DNA from: Telluribacter humicola
GTDB taxonomy: Bacteria > Bacteroidota > Bacteroidia > Cytophagales > Spirosomataceae
Assembly (NCBI RefSeq): GCF_017355935.1
Contig: NZ_JAFIQT010000001.1
Span: 1,612,001 to 1,676,000, forward strand
Length of the DNA stretch: 64,000 nucleotides
Reading direction: 5' to 3'
In this document: positions 43,977 to 52,911 of the stretch, in pieces
Layout: the number at the start of each line of letters is the position of its first letter
Position numbering within the stretch: position 1 is the first letter of the stretch
Made by a program: the position numbers and the translations under genes
The notes under the pieces: generated by a model
Told to the model about the DNA's origin: nothing
Databases searched by the model: none
What the model saw: the letters and a program-made list of their open reading frames with translations, nothing else

Positions 43977-44414
43977 ATGGAGACATATAATCATGTAGTC
44001 CCTGAATTTACACTCGTTAATGCACTTGCTGCGGTGCTGATTGCTTTTGTATTTATCGCCCTGATGTCATTGGTAAAAGAGCCCGGCAGACAAAAAATCA
44101 ATGCCATACTCATCGCAGGAGCAGGCGGAGTGTACTGGAGTGGCGGCTTAGGAATTTGGGAATTTATGTTCGGTACAGTAATGCTATTTGTCGCCTACAA
44201 AGGACTGCAGCACTATTACTTTATTGGGATCGGCTGGCTACTTCATACTATTTGGGACATACTACACCATTTTTATGGCGATCCGATCGTGTACCTTGAA
44301 CCCTCTTCGTCGGCTGGTTGTGCAGTCTGTGACCCCATTCTGGCTATTTGGTTCTTCTTTGGAGCCCCTTCGGTTTGGAACCTCATCAGAAAGCAAAAGA
44401 TAATTACAACATAA
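43977..44414 (+). CDS. DUF6010-family membrane protein
   Basis: A 145-residue polytopic membrane protein with about four helices. It carries the family pattern AGAGGVYWSGGLGIWEF, a conserved LQHYYFIGIGWLLHTIWDILHH rich in His and Trp, and CAVCDPILAIWFF near the C-terminus. Its function is unknown. It is separated by 1 bp from the next membrane-protein gene and lies behind a TetR operator, so the two are co-regulated. Confidence 0.78.
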   Translation: METYNHVVPEFTLVNALAAVLIAFVFIALMSLVKEPGRQKINAILIAGAGGVYWSGGLGIWEFMFGTVMLFVAYKGLQHYYFIGIGWLLHTIWDILHHFYGDPIVYLEPSSSAGCAVCDPILAIWFFFGAPSVWNLIRKQKIITT

Positions 44415-44415
44415 T

Positions 44416-44880
44416 ATGTATTCTACATTTCTGGCCTTACATTCTTTAACGCGCTGGCTGGTACTGGTAAGTCTGCTTTTTGCCATTTTTCGTGCGTATT
44501 GGGGTTGGCTTTCCAGGAGGGAGTTCACCAGGCTTGACAATTCCGTCCGGCATTGGACTGCCACCATAGCACACATTCAGCTGATGCTTGGACTTGGGTT
44601 GTACTTCATCAGCCCGATCATTGACTACTTCCTGCACAATTTTTGGGACGCTATCCACCAGAGAGAAATCCGCTTCTTCGGAATGGAACACAGCTCCATG
44701 ATGATCGCTGCAGTGGTTGTTATCACCATCGGTTCAGCCAAAGCAAAACGCAGACAGACCGACGCCGAAAAGTTCAGAACTATGGCCATCTGGTTTGCCA
44801 TAGGACTTTTTATCATCCTGACCTCTATACCCTGGTCATTTTCACCCCTAACAAGCCGGCCTAATTTTCGGGCGTTTTAG
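44416..44880 (+). CDS. Four-helix membrane protein with conserved histidines, TetR-controlled
   Basis: A 154-residue membrane protein (hydrophobic segments about 10-30, 50-72, 95-112 and 125-142). Histidines sit in or near helices (LALHSLTRW, VRHWTATIAHIQ, GMEHSSMM), a pattern seen in small b-type cytochrome or quinol-type membrane proteins. Haem binding is only a possibility. The start lies 1 bp after the DUF6010 gene stop, so translation is probably coupled. Confidence 0.7.
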   Translation: MYSTFLALHSLTRWLVLVSLLFAIFRAYWGWLSRREFTRLDNSVRHWTATIAHIQLMLGLGLYFISPIIDYFLHNFWDAIHQREIRFFGMEHSSMMIAAVVVITIGSAKAKRRQTDAEKFRTMAIWFAIGLFIILTSIPWSFSPLTSRPNFRAF

Positions 44881-44904
44881 ATGAAGGAAGAGTGAAAACA
44901 GAAA

Positions 44905-44951
44905 GTCCATCGATACTGATGAATGCAGGTACAATCAAAGTATCGATGGAC
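44905..44951 (-). terminator. Long-stem hairpin after the SBBP-repeat gene
   Basis: GTCCATCGATACT and its exact complement form a 13-bp stem around a 21-nt loop. On the minus strand it is followed by a T-rich stretch (TTTCTGTTTTC). It sits 16 bp past the stop of the minus-strand gene and 24 bp past the convergent plus-strand gene. Confidence 0.65.
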
Positions 44952-44967
44952 GGTAGTAATAATAGTA

Positions 44968-46674
44968 TTACTCCTTAAACCATTGCACATATACATCTGA
45001 GCCACCACTGGAAGTGAGGGTAGTGGAACCATATGTGCCTGTACCATGGAAGAATCCAGTTACATAGGTATTGCCTTTGCCATCTGTGGCAACGCCTCTT
45101 CCTGAATTGTTTGTTCCGCCTTTCTGCAGCCACTGTACGGTACCATTGCTGCTATACTTCACGACAAACATGTCATTCATAACAGCAGTAAGGGAAATGG
45201 AGCCAAAAGTGGCAGTGTTATTGAAGAATCCAGTTACATACACATTGCCGTTACCATCAACAGCTATACCTTGTGCATTATCCTGATTATTCCCTCCTCC
45301 TTGTCGGGCCCATTCAAGATTTCCAATGCTATTAATCTTAATCACAAATACATCCCGAGAGCCACTGGAAGTAAGGGATGTGAAACCAAAGTTGATAGTG
45401 CCATCAAAGAAACCGGCAATATATACATTCCCACTGCTGTCTAAGCCAATACCAGTAGCATGATCATTGCTAGTTCCTCCTCCAGGATATATCCATTGCA
45501 TAGTTCCATTGCTGCTGTACTTAACAACAAAAACGTCACTACTACCGACGGATGTAAGGGTAACGAAGCCAAAGGTAGCAGTAGCATTGAAGTAGCCGGC
45601 AACATACACATTGCCGTTCCCGTCTACGGCTATGCTAAGCCCGGCATCTTCACCGGTTCCTCCGCCTTTCTGCGCCCACTGCACGGTACCACTACTACTA
45701 TATTTAGCGACAAACATATCACCTTCAGCACTGGAGATTAAGGTAGTGGAGCCAAAAGTAGCAGTGCCCTGAAAGTTCCCTGTTACATATACATTGCCGT
45801 TTCCATCGACGGTGATGCCCCTTCCGTATGCATATGCGTTTGCTTCCCCCTTCTGCTCCCACTGCAGAGCTCCACTACTGTTGTACTTAACAACAAACAT
45901 AGCCGTACTACCAATACCAGGTGCATTAAAGCCGGCGGTGCCATTATAAAACCCTGTCACGTATGCATTACCGTTGTTATCTACGGCTACGCTCTGTCCT
46001 GCGTCAAAGCTAGATCCACCCCGTTGCTGTGCCCATAGTACAGTACCACTACTGCTATACTTAACAATAAACATATCAGTACTACCAGCAGAAGTAAGGA
46101 TAGTAGAACCAAAAGCAACAGATCCCTCAAAATATCCGGTTATATATACATTGCCGCTGCCATCTACAGCAACGCTGTTTCCGTAGTCATAACTAGTTCC
46201 ACCGGCTTTCCAGGCCATGCTTGCCGGTGATACATCCCCTGGCGACTTATAGCTGCACCCCCACTTGCTGCCATTATATACACGAAGGCAATCAAACGTC
46301 AGGTCATAGGCCAAATCACCCCGCTTAGGAGAAGGGAGCGCTTCTATTTCTTCGGTAGAAAGGCGCAGGGGGTAGGTAAGAGCCGGTTCCGACTTGGCGA
46401 GACAAATCCAGTTACCGGAGGTAAATAACTGCAAACAGTTAAGAGTGGTGTTGTAGATGACCATCCCTTTGGCTGGCTCAGCAATAGCATCGCGCTGGGA
46501 GGTGGTCATTCGTGGAGGTAGGAACCCCTTGTTGGTACTTTCCAGCTCCAGTACTGCCGAGGGATGAGGTTCACCGGAACCATCACCCAACTTAAGCTGA
46601 GCTGTGGCTGATTGAGGAATAAAAAAAGGGCTTAAGCCCAGAACTACTAGAACCAGGTAAAGATGTTTACGCAT
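44968..46674 (-). CDS. Secreted SBBP-repeat beta-propeller protein
   Basis: A 568-residue exported protein (signal peptide ending near SATAQ). An N-terminal region common in Bacteroidota surface proteins (SAVLELESTNKGFLPPRMT, GMVIYNTTLNCLQLF, about 35-95) is followed by eight or so SBBP repeats of about 50 residues (about 155-560). Each has VAVDGSGNVYITGYF-like and DMFIVKYSSSGTVLWAQ-like parts. The repeats fold as a beta-propeller and may mediate binding. They are also visible as imperfect tandem repeats in DNA, which may allow copy-number change by recombination. No C-terminal sorting domain is evident. No partner gene is obvious nearby. Confidence 0.85.
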   Translation of the reverse strand: MRKHLYLVLVVLGLSPFFIPQSATAQLKLGDGSGEPHPSAVLELESTNKGFLPPRMTTSQRDAIAEPAKGMVIYNTTLNCLQLFTSGNWICLAKSEPALTYPLRLSTEEIEALPSPKRGDLAYDLTFDCLRVYNGSKWGCSYKSPGDVSPASMAWKAGGTSYDYGNSVAVDGSGNVYITGYFEGSVAFGSTILTSAGSTDMFIVKYSSSGTVLWAQQRGGSSFDAGQSVAVDNNGNAYVTGFYNGTAGFNAPGIGSTAMFVVKYNSSGALQWEQKGEANAYAYGRGITVDGNGNVYVTGNFQGTATFGSTTLISSAEGDMFVAKYSSSGTVQWAQKGGGTGEDAGLSIAVDGNGNVYVAGYFNATATFGFVTLTSVGSSDVFVVKYSSNGTMQWIYPGGGTSNDHATGIGLDSSGNVYIAGFFDGTINFGFTSLTSSGSRDVFVIKINSIGNLEWARQGGGNNQDNAQGIAVDGNGNVYVTGFFNNTATFGSISLTAVMNDMFVVKYSSNGTVQWLQKGGTNNSGRGVATDGKGNTYVTGFFHGTGTYGSTTLTSSGGSDVYVQWFKE

Positions 46675-47051
46675 GAATGTTAGTCTGGAGGGTTTTAAAA
46701 TATACTGGTTGTAAAAAGCAGATAGTAGGGTACCTTTTCGGCTTTTGAACCGTCAGCCTGATCTATCTGCTCGAAACCACACCAAAAACGATGCCATTAA
46801 AGCACCTGCTTCTTTAAGTTGTATATAGAATTCAAAAGGAGGAATAAGGAAGTACTGGATATATCAGCATATGTATCTTATACTAGTGAGCATAGAGTGT
46901 CCTTTTTGAACAGTATAGCTACATATGTTGGATTCAGAAGTCGAGCAACAGCTGAATCCGTGCCTTAAGTTCTTTATATAAAGTGTCGGCAATCAAGCCT
47001 GTAAGACACAGGGCTAATAAAAGTACAAGTTGAATTGCCAATAGCTACCAC
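46675..47051. other. Intergenic stretch between SBBP gene and oxidoreductase gene
   Basis: About 380 bp with no supported gene. It contains the upstream region of the SBBP gene on the minus strand and the downstream region of the oxidoreductase. No complete TAnnTTTG element was seen upstream of the SBBP start, where TATATTTT is the nearest match. Confidence 0.45.
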
Positions 47052-49364
47052 CTAACTACTCCCTAACCCCTTCCTCAACTTCACCGGCACCGTCTTGTAC
47101 ACCGGCGTATTGCTCTTGCTGGCGGTGGTGCTGATGGGGACCAGTACGTTGGCTTCGGGGAAGTAGGTGGCGATACACCCCTGGGGGATATCGTAAGCCA
47201 CCAGGATAAAGGTGCGGGCTACACGCTCTTGGCCGTCGGTTGTATTGTAGATATCTACTACCTCAGCCGGTTTATAACCGGCTTCTGATATGTCCTTTGG
47301 ATTCATGAATACCACGCGGCGTTCATTGCGGACGCCCCGGTAGCGGTCGTCGAGGCCGTAGATAGTGGTATTGAACTGGTCGTGGCTGCGGATGGTCATC
47401 ATGTGGTACTCACCGGCGGCCAATGTGGGTACCGAGGCGAGTGCTACGTTGAAATTAGCCTTGCCGTTGCGGGTGGTGAACCGCCTTTCGCGGGCACCAT
47501 TGGGCAGGTAAAAGCCGGCTGGCTGACGAACCTTCTCGTTATAGTCCTCAAAGCCGGGTATGACCTGCGCGATTTCATTCCGGATAAAGTCGTAGTGCTG
47601 CTCGTAGGTGTCCCAGTTGATGCGGGTACGTCCGGCCAGGGTGGCTTTGGCCAACCGGCATACGATAGCGGGCTCGCTCAGCAACTGGTCAGAGATGGGC
47701 TCTAGCACACCCCGTGAGGCCTGCACGATACCCATGGAGTTTTCACAACTGATAAACTGGTCGGTACCTCCGGTGAGGTCGCGGTCGCTGCGGCCCAGGG
47801 TAGGGAGGATCAGCGCCTCCCGGCCGTGCACCAGGTGGCTCCGGTTGAGCTTGGTAGATACGTGTACCGTCAGCTGGCAGCGGCGCAGCGCTTCGGCCGT
47901 ATACTGCGTATCGGGCGTAGCCGACAGGAAGTTGCCACCCATGGCAAAAAATACCCTGGCCCGGCCCTCATGCATGGCTCGGATGGCTTCTACGGTGTCG
48001 TAGCCGTGGTGGTGGGGAGGCTCAAAGCCGAAGCGAGCCTTAATGGCATCCAGCAGAGGCCGGGGCGGCTTTTCCCAGATGCCCATGGTGCGGTCGCCCT
48101 GTACGTTGCTGTGCCCACGGACGGGGCAGGTACCCGCGCCCGGTTTGCCGATGCTGCCTTTCAGCAGCAGCAGGTTTACAACCTCGCGAATGGTATCTAC
48201 CGCGTTGGCATGTTGGGTGAGGCCCATGGCCCAGCAGATAATGATCTTACTCTTATGTTTCAGGAGGTCGACAGCTTCCTGTATCTGCGACAGAGGTACG
48301 CCACTGAGGGCGGCCAGTTCGGCGGCATTCTGCTGCCGCAGGTGTTGTATCAGGGTTTCGTAGCCTTCGGTATGTTCGTTGATAAAGTGGTGGTCAAATA
48401 CCTGACCCGGCTGTTTGTCTTCTTCGTCCAGCAGGAGTCGCTCCATGGCCTGCAGCAGCGCCATATCCCCGTTGAGCTTTACCTGCAGGAACAGATCAGT
48501 CAGCTGGCTGTCCATACTCAGGGCACCTTTCAGGGTTTGAGGGTTGTTAAAGCCCATCAGCCCTGCCTCCTGGAGTGGATTAACCGCTATGATCTTGGCA
48601 CCGTTGCGATGGGCCTTCTGTAAAGCCGTCAACATACGCGGGTGGTTCGTACCCGGATTCTGCCCCATCACGATAATGACCTCTGCCTCGTAGAAATCAT
48701 CCAGCGTAACGCTACCTTTTCCGATACCTACCGATTCTGACAGAGCCACTCCGCTGGACTCATGGCACATGTTGGAGCAGTCGGGGAGGTTGTTGGTACC
48801 GTATTCGCGGACGAGGAGCTGGTAGAGAAAAGCGGCCTCGTTGCTGGTACGGCCGGAGGTATAAAATACTGCCTCGTCGGGTGAATAGAGGCTGTTGAGA
48901 TGTGTGGCTATTTTATCAAATGCGGCCTCCCAGCTGATGGGCTGGTAGTGCGTAGCGCCCGCGGGAAGGTACATGGGCTCGGCCACGCGCCCTTGCTTCC
49001 CAATATCACGATCCGATAGTTGAGCCAGATCAGCTACTGAGTGCTGCGCAAAGAAATCGGCAAAGAGAGCCTTTTCGGTGGCTTCTTCGGCTACGGCCTT
49101 GGCACCGTTCTCACAGTATTCGGCTATGGATGACCGATGCCCATCCGGATCAGGCCAGGCACAGCTCGGGCAGTCAAATCCACCTTTCTGATTGAGCTTG
49201 AATAGTGCTTTCAGACCTCGATTGACGCCCGCTTCCTCGTAGACTGTCTTCATACTCACGGCCACGGCCTCCATACCGGCGGCTACAGCATAGGGCTTAT
49301 CCAGTTTCAGGCCAGTCAGTCGGGCCGGATTTTCGGCTTGAGGGGTAGGTGTTTGATTTGCCAT
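47052..49364 (-). CDS. FdhF/YdeP family molybdopterin-dependent oxidoreductase
   Basis: A 770-residue molybdopterin enzyme related to formate dehydrogenase H and YdeP. The N-terminus has FDCPSCAWPDPDG (Cys pair typical of this family), then SNMCHESSGVALSESVGIGKG and VIIVMGQNPGTNHPRM in the cofactor-binding domains. TTRNGKANFNV and the NERRVVFMNPKDI region belong to the C-terminal molydop_binding domain. The substrate of YdeP-type proteins is not settled, so formate oxidation cannot be assumed. The fdhD gene lies 33 bp upstream on the same strand, which supports a sulfurated Mo or W cofactor. A degenerate copy of its 3' end lies at 43012-43164. Confidence 0.93.
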   Translation of the reverse strand: MANQTPTPQAENPARLTGLKLDKPYAVAAGMEAVAVSMKTVYEEAGVNRGLKALFKLNQKGGFDCPSCAWPDPDGHRSSIAEYCENGAKAVAEEATEKALFADFFAQHSVADLAQLSDRDIGKQGRVAEPMYLPAGATHYQPISWEAAFDKIATHLNSLYSPDEAVFYTSGRTSNEAAFLYQLLVREYGTNNLPDCSNMCHESSGVALSESVGIGKGSVTLDDFYEAEVIIVMGQNPGTNHPRMLTALQKAHRNGAKIIAVNPLQEAGLMGFNNPQTLKGALSMDSQLTDLFLQVKLNGDMALLQAMERLLLDEEDKQPGQVFDHHFINEHTEGYETLIQHLRQQNAAELAALSGVPLSQIQEAVDLLKHKSKIIICWAMGLTQHANAVDTIREVVNLLLLKGSIGKPGAGTCPVRGHSNVQGDRTMGIWEKPPRPLLDAIKARFGFEPPHHHGYDTVEAIRAMHEGRARVFFAMGGNFLSATPDTQYTAEALRRCQLTVHVSTKLNRSHLVHGREALILPTLGRSDRDLTGGTDQFISCENSMGIVQASRGVLEPISDQLLSEPAIVCRLAKATLAGRTRINWDTYEQHYDFIRNEIAQVIPGFEDYNEKVRQPAGFYLPNGARERRFTTRNGKANFNVALASVPTLAAGEYHMMTIRSHDQFNTTIYGLDDRYRGVRNERRVVFMNPKDISEAGYKPAEVVDIYNTTDGQERVARTFILVAYDIPQGCIATYFPEANVLVPISTTASKSNTPVYKTVPVKLRKGLGSS

Positions 49365-49392
49365 GTTTTTCTATCTATGGTAGCCTGATAAA

Positions 49393-49424
49393 CAAAGCTA
49401 CGTTACCAGGCCCGGGTTGTCAAC
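49393..49424 (-). promoter_or_regulatory. Possible internal promoter before the oxidoreductase gene
   Basis: On the minus strand TAGCTTTG (49393-49400) matches the -7 consensus TAnnTTTG exactly and overlaps the fdhD stop codon. GTTG (49421-49424) lies 20 bp upstream as an imperfect -33 TTTG. It would allow expression of the oxidoreductase independently of fdhD. Confidence 0.4.
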
Positions 49425-50228
49425 TCTGTGGGAGCCGGTGTACACATTAAAAGAGTTTTTCCGGAGGAAGCCTACTAATGTTATACCGAGTTCTTCGGCG
49501 AGCTGAACGGCCAGGCTGGAAGGAGCGCCCACGGCTGCTACAAACCCAATTCCGGCCATACCGGCTTTCTGGACTAATTCAAAACTAGCCCGGCCGCTTA
49601 GCAGCAGCAGGTACTGGCTGAGGGGAACCCGGTTGGATTGTAGGGCTGAGCCTATGAGTTTATCGAGTGCATTATGTCTGCCGACATCTTCGCGTATTGA
49701 CAGCAACTGTCCCGTCTGGTCAAAGAGGGCTGAGGCATGTAGTCCTCCGGTATGTTCAAACAGGCTCTGGTGTTGACGGAGCCGATCAGGCAACGGGTGC
49801 AGCAGTGTAGGGGAGATGTGCCAATCAGCACTGGTATTCTGCTCTCGCGAAGCCACTTTTATGGCCTCAATGGACGCTTTACCACATATACCACAACTGG
49901 AAGTCGTGTAGAAGTTACGGTCCAGGCTTTGTACGTCCAGCAGTACGTCTTCCCGTAGGATCACCGTTACCCGGTTGTCGTCGTCTCTGCGGATCTCTAC
50001 TACTTCATCGGCTTTGCGGATAATCCCTTCGGTAAACAAGAAACCCAGCGCCAGCTCTACGTCATGCCCCGGCGTCCGCATGGTCACGGCCAGGTTCTTC
50101 CGCTTGCGGTCCTGATCGTACAGTACCGCTATGCCCAGTGGTTCCTCCACGGCCAGTACATCGTCAGCGGTACGTAGTTGCCCGTCCTGGTACTTAAGAA
50201 TGGAGGTCGGTTGGGTAGAGGAAGACAT
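49398..50228 (-). CDS. fdhD: Formate dehydrogenase accessory sulfurtransferase FdhD
   Basis: A 276-residue protein that transfers sulfur to the molybdenum cofactor of formate dehydrogenase-type enzymes. The essential cysteine motif is TTSSCGICGKASIEA (about 110-124). Later motifs are GGLHASALFDQTGQLL, REDVGRHNALDKLIGSAL and LSGRASFELVQKAGMAGIGF, all typical of FdhD. It is the first gene of a two-gene unit with the FdhF/YdeP-type oxidoreductase, its likely client. Confidence 0.95.
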   Translation of the reverse strand: MSSSTQPTSILKYQDGQLRTADDVLAVEEPLGIAVLYDQDRKRKNLAVTMRTPGHDVELALGFLFTEGIIRKADEVVEIRRDDDNRVTVILREDVLLDVQSLDRNFYTTSSCGICGKASIEAIKVASREQNTSADWHISPTLLHPLPDRLRQHQSLFEHTGGLHASALFDQTGQLLSIREDVGRHNALDKLIGSALQSNRVPLSQYLLLLSGRASFELVQKAGMAGIGFVAAVGAPSSLAVQLAEELGITLVGFLRKNSFNVYTGSHRVDNPGLVT

Positions 50229-50466
50229 ATTTTAGGCGGTAAGCTGTGTGCTTTAAGCATTAGGCTTCTTTTATACTATAAAGATATAGGGTTACCAGTA
50301 CATTACTCATGAATTTTAAACTTATATGCTCCATATCAAACCTTCAATATCTCCCATTAGGCCTTTTCCCGGGCTGGCGGGGCAAAGGCAGCCCATAACA
50401 AAAAGTGAAGCTCCATCCGAAACTACGCAGCAAAGGGGCATTTTGTAAGCCAGGGGCATAAAAAAA
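50229..50466. other. Non-coding stretch upstream of fdhD
   Basis: Together with the hairpin after it, this is about 317 bp without a gene. A near-consensus element TATCTTTA on the minus strand (50279-50286) could serve fdhD, but it lacks the final G. Confidence 0.35.
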
Positions 50467-50496
50467 GAGCCGCCCATTTGTACAAATGGGCGGCTC
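50467..50496 (-). terminator. Perfect 30-bp palindromic terminator
   Basis: A complete palindrome made of GAGCCGCCCATTTGT and its exact complement, flanked by an A-run that gives a U-tract on the minus strand. It lies 49 bp past the stop of the small secreted protein gene at 50546. Confidence 0.9.
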
Positions 50497-50545
50497 CCTT
50501 CAAGTAATCAGGCAAGAGCTATACGGTAGTCCGTTGACTCATGAT

Positions 50546-50932
50546 TTATTTAACGAGGTTAGCAGATACTGTGCGGGTAACTTCGGTTTTGATTTCAAAA
50601 GGTTTCGCTACGTAACCATTGGTAGTTTCTACTACGAATGTATACGTACCATCTTCCAGGTTCGACAGGTCGAAAATCTTAGAGATGTTTTCAGTTTTGG
50701 TTGCATACTCGTAGTAAAGTACTTTACCTTCGGCATTGCGGATCGCGATATAAGCGCGGGTAGGCAGGCTCTGAGCGGTCAGTCTGAACTTCAGGTCTTT
50801 TGTTGCCTGGATGCTAAGTTCTTCTGAATCGTTGGTACGAACTTCTACTTTCTTAGTTTCGTCGTTTGCTACAACCAGGTTTGCAGTTGATACTCCCATC
50901 AAAACTGCCAGTATTAGATATGTCTTTTTCAT
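50546..50932 (-). CDS. Small secreted protein with immunoglobulin-like fold, unknown function
   Basis: A 128-residue exported protein. The start at 50932 gives a signal peptide (MKKTYLILAVLMGVSTANLVVA); the open frame extends 51 codons upstream without coding sense. The mature part is a single beta-sandwich-like domain with FRLTAQSLPTRAYIAIRN, KIFDLSNLEDGTYTFVVETTNG and FEIKTEVTRTVSANL. Similar short DUF3244-like proteins are common in Bacteroidota. It stands alone and is closed by a strong palindromic terminator. Confidence 0.75.
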   Translation of the reverse strand: MKKTYLILAVLMGVSTANLVVANDETKKVEVRTNDSEELSIQATKDLKFRLTAQSLPTRAYIAIRNAEGKVLYYEYATKTENISKIFDLSNLEDGTYTFVVETTNGYVAKPFEIKTEVTRTVSANLVK

Positions 50933-51539
50933 AATTGTTATCAATGTTAATTTTTTGTGATGTTGTTGTTGTATTATTTTAATACTAAATAAGTACTTGC
51001 CTAATACTTGTTTTGTCAATCCCGAGAGCCTTTCTTTTTGCTCTTGGTTGATACAAACGTAGATAAAACCTTGTATATAAGTCAACAGGCTGGTTTTTAT
51101 ATTTGAAAGTTCATGCTACGATCCTATGTATAAATTGGAATAGTACCACACATATAGAAAAAGTACAACAGATAGTTCATACGATTATAGGCCTATTTTC
51201 AGTAAAATTCCAAGAATTGAGAATATGTATTTGTATTATTTGCAGAAAATACTATATGATACAACCATAGCTCCCAATGGGCATATTGGTAGCCGGGGCC
51301 AGGGATAGGCTATACGAGCGGAAACAGATAGTTCTAGGCTTGATTTAGCCGAATAGCAAGTGAATTTTCTGTACTACCTATCCGGAGGTAGAGTAATGGG
51401 GGAGTAGTAGCATACTACTAGAAAAGCTTTCCCAGTAGTACCTGATTAGATCTTCCCTAAGCGCAGGATAAGTAGCGGTACCATCCCGCTAAGACAATCG
51501 AATTGATAATGAGTATAGGCAGGGGAGACTGCCAACCGG
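50933..51539. other. Long intergenic region between secreted protein and DEAD-box helicase genes
   Basis: About 600 bp with no supported gene, AT-rich near the secreted-protein start. A hairpin formed by GGGAGACT (51523-51530) and AGTCTCCC (51542-51549) overlaps the helicase stop codon and may help end its transcript, but no clear U-tract follows on the minus strand. Confidence 0.5.
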
Positions 51540-52877
51540 CTAGTCTCCCTTGTTTTTTCTGGTTTTCTTGATGGGGCGGCCGTACTTCAGCCGCTTTTCC
51601 TCCAGGTGGTTACGGCGCACATTCACCTTTTTATTCTTATCTATCTTTTCATGGAAGGCTCCACCACCGTCTTCCGGCCGGGTTACTTTAACGGGAGCAT
51701 TCTTCATGAACACCTTCGGCTGTTCATCCTCCGTCAGTACTTCAGATACCACTACCTCAGCTGGTAGTTCAGCTACCGGGATGATGTAGTTCATCAGGCC
51801 TTCGATGGCCGCCAGGAGCTCCTTTTCATTTTCAGTCACCAGGCTTATAGCTATTCCCTGCTTGTCGGCCCGGCCTGTCCGTCCGATCCGGTGAATGTAG
51901 CTCTCGGGATCCTCAGGTACGTCAAAATTAATAACGTGCGATACCCCCGCCACATCCAGTCCGCGGGCTATGATATCCGTAGCGATCAGGATACGGTGCT
52001 GGCCTACCTGAAACTGCTTTACGGTATTAAATCGATTATTCTGGGCTTTATTAGAGTGAATCACACCTACCCCTTCCCTGAACCGGGCTTCTATCTCTTC
52101 GTAGAGCTGGTCGGCCAGTTGCTTGGTAGCCACGAATATCAGCACTTTGGTCATGTCCGTATCCTGGCTCAGTACCCATTTCAGGTAGTTGACCTTTGTA
52201 AAGAAGTTCGGGACGTAGTAGCCACTCTGGGTGATGTTATCGAGCGGAGTACCCACGGGGGCGGCCTCTATCAGTACCGGACTGTTGAAGTGGGTGTCCA
52301 GAAGTGTCTCCACCTCCAGTGACAGGGTAGCCGAGAAGAGCAGATTCTGTCGTCGCTGGGGCAGCAGGTCCAGGATGGTGTCGATCTGGCTACGGAAGCC
52401 CAGATTCAGCATTTCATCAAATTCGTCGATAACCAGCCGTTTGATACCTTTTACCTTGAGGGTACCATTCAGGGCCAGGTCAATCAGTCGGCCCGGCGTA
52501 GCTACTACCACGTCGGCTCCCTGCTGGAGCTCGGCGATCTGGTGCTTGACGTTGCTGCCGCCGTACAGGCCTACTACGCTCAGACTCATGTAGGTACTCA
52601 ACTTCTGAATTGTCTCTATGACCTGCACCACCAGCTCGCGCGTTGGTACCAGGATCAGAACCTGCGGGAGCTTCTCCTTAGAAAACTGGTGCAAGCGAAG
52701 GCAGGGGAGCAGATAAGCCAGGGTTTTACCGGTACCCGTCTGGGCTATTCCACACACATCTTTTCCCGACATCACCACCGGAAACGCCTTCTGCTGAATG
52801 GTGGTGGGTGTGGTATAGCCCAGGTCATTCAGCGCGTTCAGTACGGGCTTATTTATATTCAGTTCGTCAAAAGTCAT
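51540..52877 (-). CDS. DEAD-box-family RNA helicase (DEFD variant)
   Basis: A 445-residue ATP-dependent RNA helicase of the RhlE-like type. It has the Q-motif (LGYTTPTTIQQKAFP), Walker A AQTGTGKT (about 44-51), motif Ib TPGR, motif III SAT, and motif VI HRIGRTGR. Motif II reads VIDEFDEM, so the canonical DEAD is DEFD: the catalytic Asp-Glu pair is kept and only the third position differs. The C-terminus is a short basic tail (about 400-445, rich in Lys and Arg), common for RNA contact. It probably acts in ribosome assembly or RNA decay. Confidence 0.93.
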   Translation of the reverse strand: MTFDELNINKPVLNALNDLGYTTPTTIQQKAFPVVMSGKDVCGIAQTGTGKTLAYLLPCLRLHQFSKEKLPQVLILVPTRELVVQVIETIQKLSTYMSLSVVGLYGGSNVKHQIAELQQGADVVVATPGRLIDLALNGTLKVKGIKRLVIDEFDEMLNLGFRSQIDTILDLLPQRRQNLLFSATLSLEVETLLDTHFNSPVLIEAAPVGTPLDNITQSGYYVPNFFTKVNYLKWVLSQDTDMTKVLIFVATKQLADQLYEEIEARFREGVGVIHSNKAQNNRFNTVKQFQVGQHRILIATDIIARGLDVAGVSHVINFDVPEDPESYIHRIGRTGRADKQGIAISLVTENEKELLAAIEGLMNYIIPVAELPAEVVVSEVLTEDEQPKVFMKNAPVKVTRPEDGGGAFHEKIDKNKKVNVRRNHLEEKRLKYGRPIKKTRKNKGD

Positions 52878-52900
52878 AGCACATGTATTACAATAGGATA

Positions 52901-52908
52901 CAAAGGTA
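52901..52908 (-). promoter_or_regulatory. -7 promoter element of the helicase gene
   Basis: TACCTTTG on the minus strand matches TAnnTTTG exactly, 23 bp before the helicase start and just past the upstream hydrolase stop. No matching TTTG was found at the expected -33 distance. Confidence 0.4.
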
Positions 52909-52911
52909 GAG

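Noticed and set aside
44905-44951. Long inverted repeat as a mobile-element end
   Set aside because: There is one copy only, placed right after two convergent genes, so a terminator explains it better.
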